From positions 5,238,001 through 5,302,000 of the forward strand of contig NZ_CP133782.1 in NCBI RefSeq assembly GCF_034351645.1: a stretch of 64,000 nucleotides of DNA. Direction: 5' to 3'. The notes under the pieces were generated by a model that did not search any database, was not told where the DNA came from, and saw nothing but the letters and a program-made list of their open reading frames with translations. This DNA is from Pseudomonas sp. DC1.2. GTDB lineage: Bacteria > Pseudomonadota > Gammaproteobacteria > Pseudomonadales > Pseudomonadaceae. The stretch's first letter is position 1; the number at the start of each line of letters is the position of its first letter. Of the stretch, positions 39,372 through 49,244 are shown in pieces. A program made the position numbers and the translations under genes.

Positions 39372-39427
39372 GAGACCCGCCTGAAAAAGGTGCGCACCGG
39401 TTGCGCACCGCTGCATCGAGAGCAATC

Positions 39428-40426
39428 GTGCCCCAACCGCCAGAACGTTTCACCCCCGCCTTCGGCCTCGGCAACCCACACCTGCAAACCTTGTGGGGAC
39501 CGCTGTGGCGCAAAACGACACACATCGACCGCCAGCGCGAACGCCTGTGGCTCGACGACGGTGACTTCCTTGACCTCGACTGGCACGGCCCGCACAGCGC
39601 CGACGCGCCGTTGGTGGTGGTGTTGCACGGGCTGACTGGTTCGTCGAATTCACCTTACGTGGCCGGCCTGCAAAAAAAACTGGCCGAACAAGGCTGGGCC
39701 AGTGTTGCGCTGAACTGGCGCGGCTGCTCGGGCGAGCCGAATCTGCTGCCCCGCAGTTACCACTCTGGCGCCAGTGAAGACCTGGCCGAAACCCTCCGGC
39801 ATTTGCGCGCCAAACGCCCGCTCGCCCCTCTGTATGCCGTCGGCTATTCATTGGGTGGCAACGTGCTGCTCAAATATCTGGGTGAGACCGGCAGCGACAG
39901 TGGCCTGCTTGGCGCGGTCGCGGTATCGGTGCCCTTTCGCCTCGATCAGTGCGCCGACCGTATCGGCCAAGGGTTTTCCAAGGTCTATCAAGCGCATTTC
40001 ATGCGCGAGATGCTGGCCTACATCAAGAACAAACAACGGCAGTTCCAACACGATGGACGTGAGGAAGGGCTGGCGGCATTGGCAGCGCTGGGCTCACTGG
40101 AAAACATGCGCACGTTTTGGGACTTCGATGGCAGGGTCACTGCGCCGCTGCACGGTTTTGCCGATGCCGAGGATTACTATCGCCGCGCCTCCAGCCGTTA
40201 TTTCCTCGGCGCCATTGCGACACCGACGCTGATCATTCAGGCGGCCGACGATCCCTTCGTGTTCCCGCACAGCCTACCGCACGCCGAAGAACTGTCCGCG
40301 TGTACTCAGCTTGAATTGCAGGCCAGGGGCGGGCATGTCGGTTTCGTCGAGGGCTCCTTCAGCCAGCCGGGGTATTACCTCGAACGGCGGATCCCGCAGT
40401 GGTTGTCCGCTATCGACAGTGACTAA
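39428..40426 (+). CDS. YheT-type alpha/beta hydrolase
   Basis: A 332-residue hydrolase. The N-terminal FTPAFGLGNPHLQTLWGPLWR is the YheT/ABHD1-3 signature; the nucleophile elbow is GYSLGGNVLLKYLG, the oxyanion region VVLHGLTGSSNSPY, and the C-terminal His lies in QARGGHVGFVEG. Substrate is unknown, probably a lipid or small ester. The start is taken as GTG at 39428 with GAGAG six bases before it; the longer upstream frame overlaps rsmD and is not conserved. Confidence 0.87.
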   Translation: MPQPPERFTPAFGLGNPHLQTLWGPLWRKTTHIDRQRERLWLDDGDFLDLDWHGPHSADAPLVVVLHGLTGSSNSPYVAGLQKKLAEQGWASVALNWRGCSGEPNLLPRSYHSGASEDLAETLRHLRAKRPLAPLYAVGYSLGGNVLLKYLGETGSDSGLLGAVAVSVPFRLDQCADRIGQGFSKVYQAHFMREMLAYIKNKQRQFQHDGREEGLAALAALGSLENMRTFWDFDGRVTAPLHGFADAEDYYRRASSRYFLGAIATPTLIIQAADDPFVFPHSLPHAEELSACTQLELQARGGHVGFVEGSFSQPGYYLERRIPQWLSAIDSD

Positions 40427-40455
40427 GGCTCTGGCTCCCATCGCCGGATCGACGT

Positions 40456-41310
40456 TTACTCGCCGGTAGCGACGCCCCGCGCGGGATCATTGATCCACTC
40501 GCTCCACGACCCGGCATACAAAGCCCCCAACGGATAACCCGCCAGACACAACGCAAACAAATTATGGCAAGCGGTCACACCGGAACCGCAATACGCCACC
40601 AATTGCGCCGGCGAGCGCTTGCCGAGTTTCGCGGCAAACCGCTGGCGGAGCTGATCGGCCGGCAAAAATCGTCCGTCGCTGCTCAAGTTATCGCTGAAAG
40701 CCGCGCATTGAGCACCTGGGATGTGCCCGGCAATCGGATCGATCGGCTCCACTTCGCCCTTGAAGCGCGGCAAGGCGCGAGCGTCGAGTAAGGTCAGTGC
40801 GGGCTGGCCGAGGCGCTGCTGGAGTTGTTCAGCGCTGAGCAACAACGACGTATCCGGCGCGCCGCTAAAGGTGCCGCGAGTCACCGACGGCGCATCGAGG
40901 TTCAGCGGCAACCCCGCCGCGTGCCAGGCCTTGAGCCCGCCATCGAGGATAAACACGCCCTCGCGCTTGCCCAACCAGGCCAACAACCACCAGGCCCGAG
41001 CCGCGTAAGCACCGGGACCGTCGTCATACAGCACCACCTCGCTGTCAGCGTTGATGCCCCAGGCTTGCAGCCGTTCGATGAGGTCCTGGGCTTCGGGCAA
41101 CGGATGACGCCCGGTAACACCCTTGACCACCGCGCCACTGAGATCACGTTCGAGGTCTGCAAAAAGCGCCCCGGCAATGTGCCCCTCAGCGTAGCTACGC
41201 TGCCCGTAATCAGGGTCTTCGAGGGCGAAACGACAATCCAGAAGCACTCGCCCCGGCGCCTCCTTTTTCAGGTCCAGCGCTTGGGGAGTGATCAGTTGCG
41301 CAATGGGCAT
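40456..41310 (-). CDS. sseA: Thiosulfate/3-mercaptopyruvate sulfurtransferase
   Basis: A 284-residue tandem rhodanese protein. The C-terminal domain has the persulfide Cys in YCGSGVTACHN; the CGSGVTA loop is of the 3-mercaptopyruvate sulfurtransferase type rather than the CRKGVT loop of thiosulfate rhodanese. The N-terminal domain has LLDCRFALEDPDYG. It is convergent with the YheT gene and next to laoR, with no evident functional link. Confidence 0.9.
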   Translation of the reverse strand: MPIAQLITPQALDLKKEAPGRVLLDCRFALEDPDYGQRSYAEGHIAGALFADLERDLSGAVVKGVTGRHPLPEAQDLIERLQAWGINADSEVVLYDDGPGAYAARAWWLLAWLGKREGVFILDGGLKAWHAAGLPLNLDAPSVTRGTFSGAPDTSLLLSAEQLQQRLGQPALTLLDARALPRFKGEVEPIDPIAGHIPGAQCAAFSDNLSSDGRFLPADQLRQRFAAKLGKRSPAQLVAYCGSGVTACHNLFALCLAGYPLGALYAGSWSEWINDPARGVATGE

Positions 41311-41342
41311 AACAGGCTCCTGTGATTAAGTCGTGGCCGATG

Positions 41343-42014
41343 CTACTGCACTTCTTCAAGCGCTTGAGCCAACGGCACGTAAAACTCTTCAAAGAGTGCA
41401 TTGACCGCTTCGCGGGACTGGTCCGTGACAAACCCGGCTTCCAGCACTAACACCTGATAGACGCCTCGCTTGACGGCCTGCTCACTCAGATGATTAGAGT
41501 TTTCCCGCGTGGTACACAGGAAACGTACCCAGGAAGTCAGGATGATCCAGGCGTTGAGGGTCAGGGATTCAATCTGCACCCGGTCCATATTCAGAATGCC
41601 GGCCTCAACGAAGCCTTTATAGATAGCCGAGCCCTGAATCAGGCAGCGCTGGGAAAAACGCCGATAACGGGCGGCAAGATCAGGATCGCTTTCCAGCAAA
41701 TGTTCGAGGTCGCGGTGCAAAAACCGGTAGCGCCACATGGCTGACAACAACGCCTTCAGGTAAAAACGCTTGTCTTCCACAGTGGCCGCTCGGCCCAGGG
41801 GCGGGCGCAGAAAGCTGTCTACCAAGCTTTCGTATTCACTGAACAGCACGGCGATAATCGCCTGCTTATTGGGGAAGTGGTAATAGAGATTGCCCGGAGA
41901 AATCTCCATGTGGGCAGCGATATGGTTGGTACTAATGCTGCGCTCGCCGAGTTGATTGAACAACTCCAGGCTGTTCTGCACGATGCGCTCGCTGGTTTTT
42001 ATTCTGGGGGCCAT
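41343..42014 (-). CDS. laoR: TetR-family repressor LaoR
   Basis: A 223-residue TetR regulator. The N-terminal helix-turn-helix reads SISTNHIAAHMEISPGNLYYHFPNKQAIIAVLF, and the C-terminal part is a TetR_C-like all-helical ligand domain. It is divergent from a coniferyl-aldehyde-dehydrogenase-type gene, a Tat lipoprotein gene and a GMC oxidoreductase gene, the same arrangement as laoR-laoCBA in P. aeruginosa, where it represses long-chain alcohol oxidation. Start ATG at 42014 (MAPRIKTSERIV) chosen by conservation; an ATG at 42050 is also in frame. Its operator is likely the palindrome at 42106-42129. Confidence 0.87.
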   Translation of the reverse strand: MAPRIKTSERIVQNSLELFNQLGERSISTNHIAAHMEISPGNLYYHFPNKQAIIAVLFSEYESLVDSFLRPPLGRAATVEDKRFYLKALLSAMWRYRFLHRDLEHLLESDPDLAARYRRFSQRCLIQGSAIYKGFVEAGILNMDRVQIESLTLNAWIILTSWVRFLCTTRENSNHLSEQAVKRGVYQVLVLEAGFVTDQSREAVNALFEEFYVPLAQALEEVQ

Positions 42015-42100
42015 GGCTTGAGCTTTAATCCAGAGTGCGGTGGCGAACATCTTACGACCTATCCGCGAGCGGAGAAAAGAAAGCTACGCACGGATGTCAT

Positions 42101-42129
42101 TTGACTTTTTAGAGCACAGACTCTAAAAA
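42101..42129 (+). promoter_or_regulatory. Predicted laoC promoter with LaoR operator palindrome
   Basis: TTTTTAGAG (42106-42114) and CTCTAAAAA (42121-42129) form a perfect 9-bp inverted repeat around a 6-bp centre. It lies exactly over a plausible sigma-70 promoter reading toward laoC: TTGACT (42101-42106), 17-bp spacer, TAAAAA (42124-42129). A bound dimer would block RNA polymerase, as expected for a TetR repressor. The site is in the laoR/laoC divergent gap. Confidence 0.78.
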
Positions 42130-42160
42130 TCCTCCCACTACAATAATTCCGGAGCCCGCC

Positions 42161-43591
42161 ATGCCTGCTGACATTGCCTACATCAAGAATCTACAGCAGC
42201 CCCAGGAAGAGCTCCAAACCCTGTTCGACGCCCAGCGAGCGGCTTATGCCGCCAACCCGATGCCGCCTGCGGCGCAGCGCCAGCAGTGGCTCAAGGCGTT
42301 GCGAGAGCTGCTGAGCACGGAACGCCAAGCCCTGATTGACGCCATCAGCCAGGACTTCAGCCATCGCAGTGCCGACGAAACCCTGCTCGCCGAGCTGATG
42401 CCCAGCCTGCACGGGATTCATTACGCCAGTCAGCACCTCAAAGGCTGGATGAAAGCATCGCGACGCAAGGTCGGCATCGCCTTTCAACCGGCGTCCGCCA
42501 AAGTCGTGTATCAACCCCTGGGCGTGGTCGGCGTGATAGTGCCCTGGAACTACCCGCTGTACCTGGCCATCGGGCCGCTGGTAGGCGCGTTGTCGGCGGG
42601 CAATCGGGTGATGCTGAAACTGAGCGAATCAACGCCTGCCACCGGCCTGCTGCTCAAGGAACTGCTAGGCAGGGTCTTTCCACAAGACTTGGTCGGCGTG
42701 GTACTCGGTGAAGCCGATATCGGCGTAGCGTTCTCCCGACTGCGTTTTGATCATTTGTTGTTCACCGGTGCCACCAGCATTGGTAAGCACGTGATGCGCG
42801 CAGCGGCCGAGAACCTGACCCCGGTGACCCTCGAGCTGGGCGGCAAGTCCCCGGCAATCGTTTCTCGCGACGTGCCGCTGAAGGACGCCGCTGAACGCAT
42901 CGCTTTCGGCAAGACCCTCAACGCCGGACAAACGTGCGTCGCGCCGGACTACGTGTTAGTGCCGCAAGAACGCGTCGGTGCGTTCGTCGAAGCTTATCGT
43001 CAGGCCGTTCGTGGGTTCTATCCGACATTGGCTGACAACCCCGACTACACCGCCATCATCAATGACCGACAACTGGCGCGACTCAACGGCTACCTCAGCG
43101 ACGCCACCAGCAAAGGCGCGCTACTGATTCCGCTGTTCGACCAAGGTCAAGGCCGCCGCATGGGCCATAGCGTGCTGCTTAATGTCAGTGACGACATGAC
43201 CGTCATGCAGGACGAAATTTTTGGCCCGGTGCTGCCGGTCGTGCCGTACAGCGATCTTGATCAGGCTTTTGCCTACATCAATCAACGGCCACGTCCACTG
43301 GCGCTGTACTACTTCGGCTACGACAAACGCGAACAAAATCGTGTGCTTCACGAAACCCATTCCGGCGGTGTTTGCCTGAACGACACGTTGCTGCACGTCG
43401 CCCAGGATGACATGCCTTTTGGCGGGATCGGCGCCTCGGGCATGGGCCATTACCACGGCCACGAAGGGTTCCTGACCTTCAGCAAGGCCAAGGGCGTGTT
43501 GATCAAACAACGCTTCAATGCGGCGAAACTGATCTATCCGCCCTACGGAAAGTCCATTCAGAAACTGATCCAAAAGCTGTTTATCCGCTAA
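42161..43591 (+). CDS. laoC: Aldehyde dehydrogenase LaoC (coniferyl aldehyde dehydrogenase type)
   Basis: A 476-residue NAD-dependent aldehyde dehydrogenase. Catalytic Cys259 lies in LNAGQTCVAPD and the general base Glu225 in LELGGKSPAI; GVIVPWNYPLYLAIGPLVGAL is the nucleotide-binding entry. In P. aeruginosa the orthologue oxidises long-chain aldehydes derived from SDS and alkanes. GGAG lies eight bases before the ATG. It leads the laoC-laoB-laoA operon. Confidence 0.88.
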   Translation: MPADIAYIKNLQQPQEELQTLFDAQRAAYAANPMPPAAQRQQWLKALRELLSTERQALIDAISQDFSHRSADETLLAELMPSLHGIHYASQHLKGWMKASRRKVGIAFQPASAKVVYQPLGVVGVIVPWNYPLYLAIGPLVGALSAGNRVMLKLSESTPATGLLLKELLGRVFPQDLVGVVLGEADIGVAFSRLRFDHLLFTGATSIGKHVMRAAAENLTPVTLELGGKSPAIVSRDVPLKDAAERIAFGKTLNAGQTCVAPDYVLVPQERVGAFVEAYRQAVRGFYPTLADNPDYTAIINDRQLARLNGYLSDATSKGALLIPLFDQGQGRRMGHSVLLNVSDDMTVMQDEIFGPVLPVVPYSDLDQAFAYINQRPRPLALYYFGYDKREQNRVLHETHSGGVCLNDTLLHVAQDDMPFGGIGASGMGHYHGHEGFLTFSKAKGVLIKQRFNAAKLIYPPYGKSIQKLIQKLFIR

Positions 43592-43618
43592 CGGTCTTCA
43601 CACCGGGTAATAACAATA

Positions 43619-44164
43619 ATGAGCCCAAGCCTGTCCGATACTCCCGCGCTGTCACGGCGCGGCCTGCTGAAATTTAGCCTGGGCGCCAGTGCCTTTCTGG
43701 CCACTGCCGGGCTGGGTGCAAGCCTTAGCGGTTGCTCATCGAGCGTTGCGGCCAACGGCTTCTCGATTCTACGTAGCAGCGACTTGCTGTTTTTGCGAGC
43801 GCTGATCCCGGTAATGCTCGACGGCGCCGTCAGCGTCTCCAACCTGTCCATCGCCGTTGAGGACACCCTGAAAGCGCTTGATAACAGCCTCAATCATCTG
43901 TCGCCGGAGATACTCAAACTGATTCAGCAGTTATTCGACGTCCTGCTGATGGCCGTGACGCGCGGACCGCTGACCGGAATCTGGGGCAGTTGGGAAAACG
44001 CTGGTGCGGATGACATCCGGCACTTTCTAGACCGCTGGGAAAACAGTTCATTGAGCCTGCTGAAAATGGGCCATAGCTCATTGCAGCAATTGGTGATGAT
44101 GGCGTGGTACAGCCGGGCTGAATCGTGGGCGCATTGCGGGTATCCCGGACCGCCGACCGTCTGA
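43619..44164 (+). CDS. laoB: LaoB, twin-arginine exported lipoprotein partner
   Basis: A 181-residue protein. The N-terminus holds a Tat signal (LSRRGLLKFSLGASAFLATAG begins at residue 11, RR at 13-14) ending in a lipobox LSGC with Cys39. The rest is a mostly helical domain of unknown fold. Position between the aldehyde dehydrogenase and the GMC oxidoreductase equals laoB in P. aeruginosa, where it is needed for alcohol oxidation with LaoA; it resembles the small subunit of gluconate-type GMC dehydrogenases. It may carry folded LaoA across the membrane. Confidence 0.83.
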   Translation: MSPSLSDTPALSRRGLLKFSLGASAFLATAGLGASLSGCSSSVAANGFSILRSSDLLFLRALIPVMLDGAVSVSNLSIAVEDTLKALDNSLNHLSPEILKLIQQLFDVLLMAVTRGPLTGIWGSWENAGADDIRHFLDRWENSSLSLLKMGHSSLQQLVMMAWYSRAESWAHCGYPGPPTV

Positions 44165-44231
44165 AAGTGAGTCACACGCGATGACGTCAGCCGCCTCACC
44201 ACTGAACCCAAAATAACAAGAGAACCTGAAA

Positions 44232-45827
44232 ATGCCCGTACCCGATCCGTTCCGCGAAGGCCTTGCCCGTGGCTGGAAAACTTACAACGGCGCGCAACTG
44301 ACCCAGGACCTGCACCTGGAAGCGGACGTCGCCATCATTGGCAGCGGCGCGGGCGGCGGAACCACGGCCGAGATTCTCAGCGCCGCGGGCTACAAGGTGT
44401 TACTGATCGAAGAAGGACCACTCAAGACCAGCAGCGACTTCAAGATGCTTGAAGACCAGGCCTACACCAGCCTTTATCAGGAAGGCATCGGCCGTATGAG
44501 CAAAGACGGCGCGATCACCATTCTCCAGGGTCGGGCGGTAGGCGGCACCACGTTGATCAACTGGACCTCCAGTTTCCGCACCCCAGAGCCGACCCTGGAA
44601 CACTGGGCCAAAGAACATAACGTCAAAGGCCACAGCCCGGCCGAAATGGCGCCGTGGTTCGAAAAAATGGAACAACGGCTGGGCGTGGCGCCCTGGCAGG
44701 TCCCGCCCAACGCCAACAACGACGTGATCCGCAAAGGTTGCGAAAAACTCGGCTACGCCTGGCATGTGATACCGCGCAACGTTCGCGGTTGCTGGAACCT
44801 CGGCTACTGCGGCATGGGCTGCCCGACCAACGCCAAGCAATCGATGATGGTGACGACTATTCCAGCCACTCTGGAAAAGGGCGGCGAGTTACTCTATCTG
44901 GCCCGCGCCGAAACGCTCTCGATCAAGGACGGCAAGGTCACAGGGTTGCAATGCGTAGCAATGGACGACCGTTGTGTGGCGCCTACCGGGCACACCATCA
45001 CCGTCAAGGCGCGGCATTACGTACTGGCCGGCGGCGGGATAAACAGCCCGGCGCTGCTACTACGTTCTGAGGCGCCCGACCCGCACAAGCGTCTGGGCAA
45101 GCGAACCTTCCTGCATTTGGTCAACATGTCCGCCGGGTTGTTCGACGAAGTGATCAACCCGTTCTACGGCGCACCGCAGTCTATTTACTCCGACCATTTC
45201 CAATGGCAGGACGGCACCACCGGCAAAATGTCCTACAAGCTCGAAGTACCGCCGCTGCAACCCGCACTGGCCGCTACCCTGCTCGGCGGCTTCGGCCAGG
45301 AAAACTCACAACATATGGAAAACCTGCCCCACACCCACGCCATGTTGGCTTTGCTGCGCGACGGTTTCCATCCGGACAGCCCCGGCGGCAGCGTCGAGTT
45401 GCGCGGCGATGGCAGCCCAGTGCTTGATTACCAGGTTTCACCCTATGCCTGGGATGGCGTGCGTCGGGCTTTTCACAGCATGGCCGAGATTCAGTTCGCC
45501 GGTGGCGCGAAGGCGGTGATGCCGATGCACGTCGATGCGCGCTACGTGAAAACCCTCGCCGAGGCCCGCACGCTGATCGATGGCCTGAGCCTTGAGCTGT
45601 ATCGCACGCGTCTGGGCAGCGCCCATGTGATGGGTGGCTGTGCGATGGGTGAAGATCCGAAAAACACCGTTACCGACAGCCTTGGACGGCATCATCAACT
45701 GAGCAATCTGTCGGTACACGACGGCTCGTTGTTCCCTACCAGCATTGGGGCAAACCCTCAATTGTCGGTGTATGGGCTGACCGCGCAACTGGCGACTTCA
45801 CTGGCTGATCGCCTGCAAAACCCATAA
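44232..45827 (+). CDS. laoA: LaoA, GMC-family long-chain alcohol dehydrogenase
   Basis: A 531-residue flavoprotein. The FAD-binding dinucleotide fold is AIIGSGAGGGTTAE (residues 35-47), GMC signatures are AVGGTTLINWTSSFRTP and LAGGGINSPALLL, and the active-site His/Asn pair lies in GSAHVMGGCAMG and SIGANPQLSVYGL. It has a Cys-rich segment CWNLGYCGMGCPTNAKQ typical of long-chain alcohol oxidases. No signal peptide is seen; export with LaoB would need the partner's Tat signal. Confidence 0.88.
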   Translation: MPVPDPFREGLARGWKTYNGAQLTQDLHLEADVAIIGSGAGGGTTAEILSAAGYKVLLIEEGPLKTSSDFKMLEDQAYTSLYQEGIGRMSKDGAITILQGRAVGGTTLINWTSSFRTPEPTLEHWAKEHNVKGHSPAEMAPWFEKMEQRLGVAPWQVPPNANNDVIRKGCEKLGYAWHVIPRNVRGCWNLGYCGMGCPTNAKQSMMVTTIPATLEKGGELLYLARAETLSIKDGKVTGLQCVAMDDRCVAPTGHTITVKARHYVLAGGGINSPALLLRSEAPDPHKRLGKRTFLHLVNMSAGLFDEVINPFYGAPQSIYSDHFQWQDGTTGKMSYKLEVPPLQPALAATLLGGFGQENSQHMENLPHTHAMLALLRDGFHPDSPGGSVELRGDGSPVLDYQVSPYAWDGVRRAFHSMAEIQFAGGAKAVMPMHVDARYVKTLAEARTLIDGLSLELYRTRLGSAHVMGGCAMGEDPKNTVTDSLGRHHQLSNLSVHDGSLFPTSIGANPQLSVYGLTAQLATSLADRLQNP

Positions 45828-45855
45828 AAAACCAGATTATTCCCGTCGTCTATAG

Positions 45856-46422
<567 letters not shown>

Positions 46423-46485
46423 CGACCGCTAGAGCGGCGCCCGCGTGCACTGCCGGCGCCAATGCGGCACAATTGCGCGCATTGA

Positions 46486-46776
<291 letters not shown>

Positions 46777-46873
46777 TTACTGCGGTGTTTGTGCTGACGA
46801 CATCGCGGTCAAGCTCGCCCACACGGTGTCTGTGTGTTGTTAATCAGGTGACGTGAACACAAAAATCCCCGTG

Positions 46874-46896
46874 CGGGCGCGCGATTGCTCGCGATG
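46874..46896. repeat. REP-type fragment
   Basis: CGGGCGCGCGATTGCTCGCGATG lies between the convergent ferredoxin gene and the small exported-protein gene. It resembles the GCTCGCGAT end of REP elements. Confidence 0.4.
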
Positions 46897-46923
46897 AGAC
46901 CATCCGCAGCTCTGCAACCGGTC

Positions 46924-47250
46924 TCACTGGCGCTCCTCAAACCCATCTCCGACACACCCCAGGCATCGCACAAACGCAGCCTTCGCCGGATCAACCACCA
47001 GCGCTTTGCCCGCATCGCCGACCCCGCCACCCAGCGCGGTAAACGGCAAAGACACCACAAACACACCGGCGCCGATCACTGTCGCTGCCACCAATAGCGG
47101 TCGAGCAATCAACAAATCGCCGATCATGGCGTAGGCCGGTGGATTCTGGATCGCATAGCGAGGGTCGCCGCTGCCACCGTTTTCAGACGCCAGCACCGGC
47201 TGACCGATACCCAGCAGCAAAACAATGGCAAAGGTTCGAAACGAATTCAT
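46924..47250 (-). CDS. Small exported protein of unknown function
   Basis: A 108-residue protein I do not recognise by function. The N-terminus is a signal peptide ([16 protein letters not shown]). Then follow a short Gly/Pro/Tyr-rich segment ([21 protein letters not shown]) and a long hydrophobic stretch ([22 protein letters not shown]) that could anchor it in the inner membrane, with a C-terminal Cys pair (CLGC). It is likely conserved in Pseudomonas at this place near mutM. It stands 55 bp upstream of mutM on the same strand order, mutM reading toward it. Confidence 0.7.
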   Translation of the reverse strand: MNSFRTFAIVLLLGIGQPVLASENGGSGDPRYAIQNPPAYAMIGDLLIARPLLVAATVIGAGVFVVSLPFTALGGGVGDAGKALVVDPAKAAFVRCLGCVGDGFEERQ

Positions 47251-47305
47251 GGGACGGTCCTTCGACTAGGCATTGAGAACACTGACTATAGACCTTCGGG
47301 CCTGA

Positions 47306-48118
47306 TCAGCTCTGACAGTGAGGGCAAAAAACGCTGGCGCGCTGCCCAAGTTTCACTTCACGCAACGGCGTACCACAGACTTTGCAAGGCTCACCGCCAC
47401 GGCCGTAGGCGAATAACTCCTGCTGGAAATAACCCGGCTGACCGTCGCCGCCGATGAAGTCGCGCAACGTCGTGCCGCCCCGCTCAATGGCGTGGGCAAG
47501 AATACGTTTGATCTCGAGCGCCAGTTTCAAATAACGCCCCCGGGAAATGCTCTTGGCTTCACGGCGCGGGTCGATACCTGCGGCGAACAGCGCTTCGGTC
47601 GCATATATATTGCCGACACCGACCACCACCGCGTTGTCCATGATGAACGGCTTGACCGCCATGGAACGCGTGCGCGATTGCTGGAACAGACGATCGCCGT
47701 CGAACAAATCGGTCAACGGCTCCGGTCCCAAACGGATCAGCAACTCATGATTGAGCGGGTCGAGGCTCCAAAGCATGGCGCCGAAACGACGCGGATCGGT
47801 GTAGCGCAGCGCCAGGCCCGATTCCAGCTCGATATCCACATGCTCGTGCTTGGCGGCCGGCATGCCGACTTCCACCAGGCGTAAATTTCCCGACATGCCT
47901 AAATGACTGATCAGCGTGCCGACTTCGGCATTGATCAGCAGGTACTTTGCCCGTCGCTCCACCAACACGATGCGCTGGCCGGACAACCGCACATCCAGGT
48001 CTTCGGGGATCGGCCAGCGCAGACGCCGGTCACGCACGATGACCCGGCTAACACGTTGACCTTCCAAATGCGGTGCAATGCCGCGGCGGGTGGTTTCGAC
48101 TTCTGGCAATTCAGGCAT
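47306..48118 (-). CDS. mutM: Formamidopyrimidine-DNA glycosylase MutM (Fpg)
   Basis: A 270-residue base-excision repair enzyme removing 8-oxoguanine. It begins PELPEVET with the catalytic Pro and Glu, has a helix-two-turn-helix region ([19 protein letters not shown]) and ends with a zinc finger CKVC ... CPHC. It reads toward the small exported protein gene and follows the HDOD gene by 43 bp on the same strand. Confidence 0.97.
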   Translation of the reverse strand: MPELPEVETTRRGIAPHLEGQRVSRVIVRDRRLRWPIPEDLDVRLSGQRIVLVERRAKYLLINAEVGTLISHLGMSGNLRLVEVGMPAAKHEHVDIELESGLALRYTDPRRFGAMLWSLDPLNHELLIRLGPEPLTDLFDGDRLFQQSRTRSMAVKPFIMDNAVVVGVGNIYATEALFAAGIDPRREAKSISRGRYLKLALEIKRILAHAIERGGTTLRDFIGGDGQPGYFQQELFAYGRGGEPCKVCGTPLREVKLGQRASVFCPHCQS

Positions 48119-48161
48119 AGCGCTCTCGGATCAGGCGATCAACTCAGGACACGTCCGACAC

Positions 48162-49031
48162 TCAGTGGCGGCCGCCGAGGTCGTGAATCGTTTGCTTAAG
48201 GCTTTCGAAGTCGTAGTCCGAGAGGCCGACATAATCGAGCACCAACGGCGCGATGCTGTGCCACTCATGGTCTTCAGTCTGATTACCCAATACGCGATAG
48301 GACGCGCAAATATGTTCGGCCATCTTCAGGATCGCCAGCAGGTTCTTCAACTGACTGTTGCGCGATGATTCATCGCTGAAAATCGCCAAGGCATTGTGGT
48401 GATTGGCGATAGCCGCAGTCACGTGCTCAGGCAGATGCCACGACTTGGCGGTGTAGTAACCGACCACGGCGTGATTGGTGTTGAACACCCGGTTCTCGGT
48501 GTCCACCACACGGCACTCGGGACCGGCGTTCGCATACGCTTCTTCCAGAACACTCATGTAATCAGGGAAGCGCTGCAACATCAGCGGCACACCACAATCG
48601 TGAAACAGGCCCAGCGCATAAGCCTCGTCACCGGTTTGGGTGCCGATACGCTTGGCCAGGGTCAGGCAGGTCATCGCCACATCCTGCGCGGTGTCCCAAA
48701 ACCGGTTCAGGGTCACGATGGTGTCATCGTTCATCTCGCCCTTGATCGACTGCGCGTTGATCAGGTTGATGATCGAACGGCTGCCCAACAGATTCACCGC
48801 ACGCTGGATCGAGGCAATCTTGTTGCTCAAACCGTAATAGGGAGAGTTGACGATCTTCAGCAAAGAACCAGAAAGGCCCGGGTCCTGGGCGATCAGCTTC
48901 GCAATCACCTCCAGATCCGGGTCAGGCATGTATTGCTCCATCTGCAGGTCCACCATGATCTGCGGTTGGGCCGGCACACTGATGCCTTGCAGGGACTGTT
49001 GTATCTGTTCGTTAGTCAGCTCTTGGGACAT
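48162..49031 (-). CDS. HDOD-domain signalling protein
   Basis: A 289-residue protein with an HDOD domain: AKLIAQDPGLSGSLLKIVNSPYYGLSNKIASIQRAVNLLGSRSIINLI, and an HD-like remnant GLFHDCGVPLML. It has no receiver or GGDEF domain attached. HDOD proteins act as adaptors in signal networks, often linked to c-di-GMP or DNA damage; the target here is unknown. It is divergent from rlmI. Confidence 0.88.
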   Translation of the reverse strand: MSQELTNEQIQQSLQGISVPAQPQIMVDLQMEQYMPDPDLEVIAKLIAQDPGLSGSLLKIVNSPYYGLSNKIASIQRAVNLLGSRSIINLINAQSIKGEMNDDTIVTLNRFWDTAQDVAMTCLTLAKRIGTQTGDEAYALGLFHDCGVPLMLQRFPDYMSVLEEAYANAGPECRVVDTENRVFNTNHAVVGYYTAKSWHLPEHVTAAIANHHNALAIFSDESSRNSQLKNLLAILKMAEHICASYRVLGNQTEDHEWHSIAPLVLDYVGLSDYDFESLKQTIHDLGGRH

Positions 49032-49244
49032 AAATACGCACTCTGGGGCAGGCGGCGATTCTAACCTTTATAAAGTTGAATTCGATATTTTGGCCGGTAG
49101 ATCGCCGAAAAACGCATCAATTCACTTCGCCCAAACCCCAAGCTTTAGTCGCAAGAGGACACGCTCCTTCGCCACAGGTCTATCCGCCCAGCCGAGGTCT
49201 TGCGCAACACGTTATACTTCCGCTCTTTTTTCCGGAGCGACGTC

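Noticed and set aside
43619..45827. laoB-laoA as a gluconate 2-dehydrogenase type complex
   Set aside because: The small Tat-exported subunit plus GMC subunit resembles that family, but the laoR/laoC neighbourhood and the long-chain alcohol oxidase signatures fit Lao better; no cytochrome subunit gene is present.
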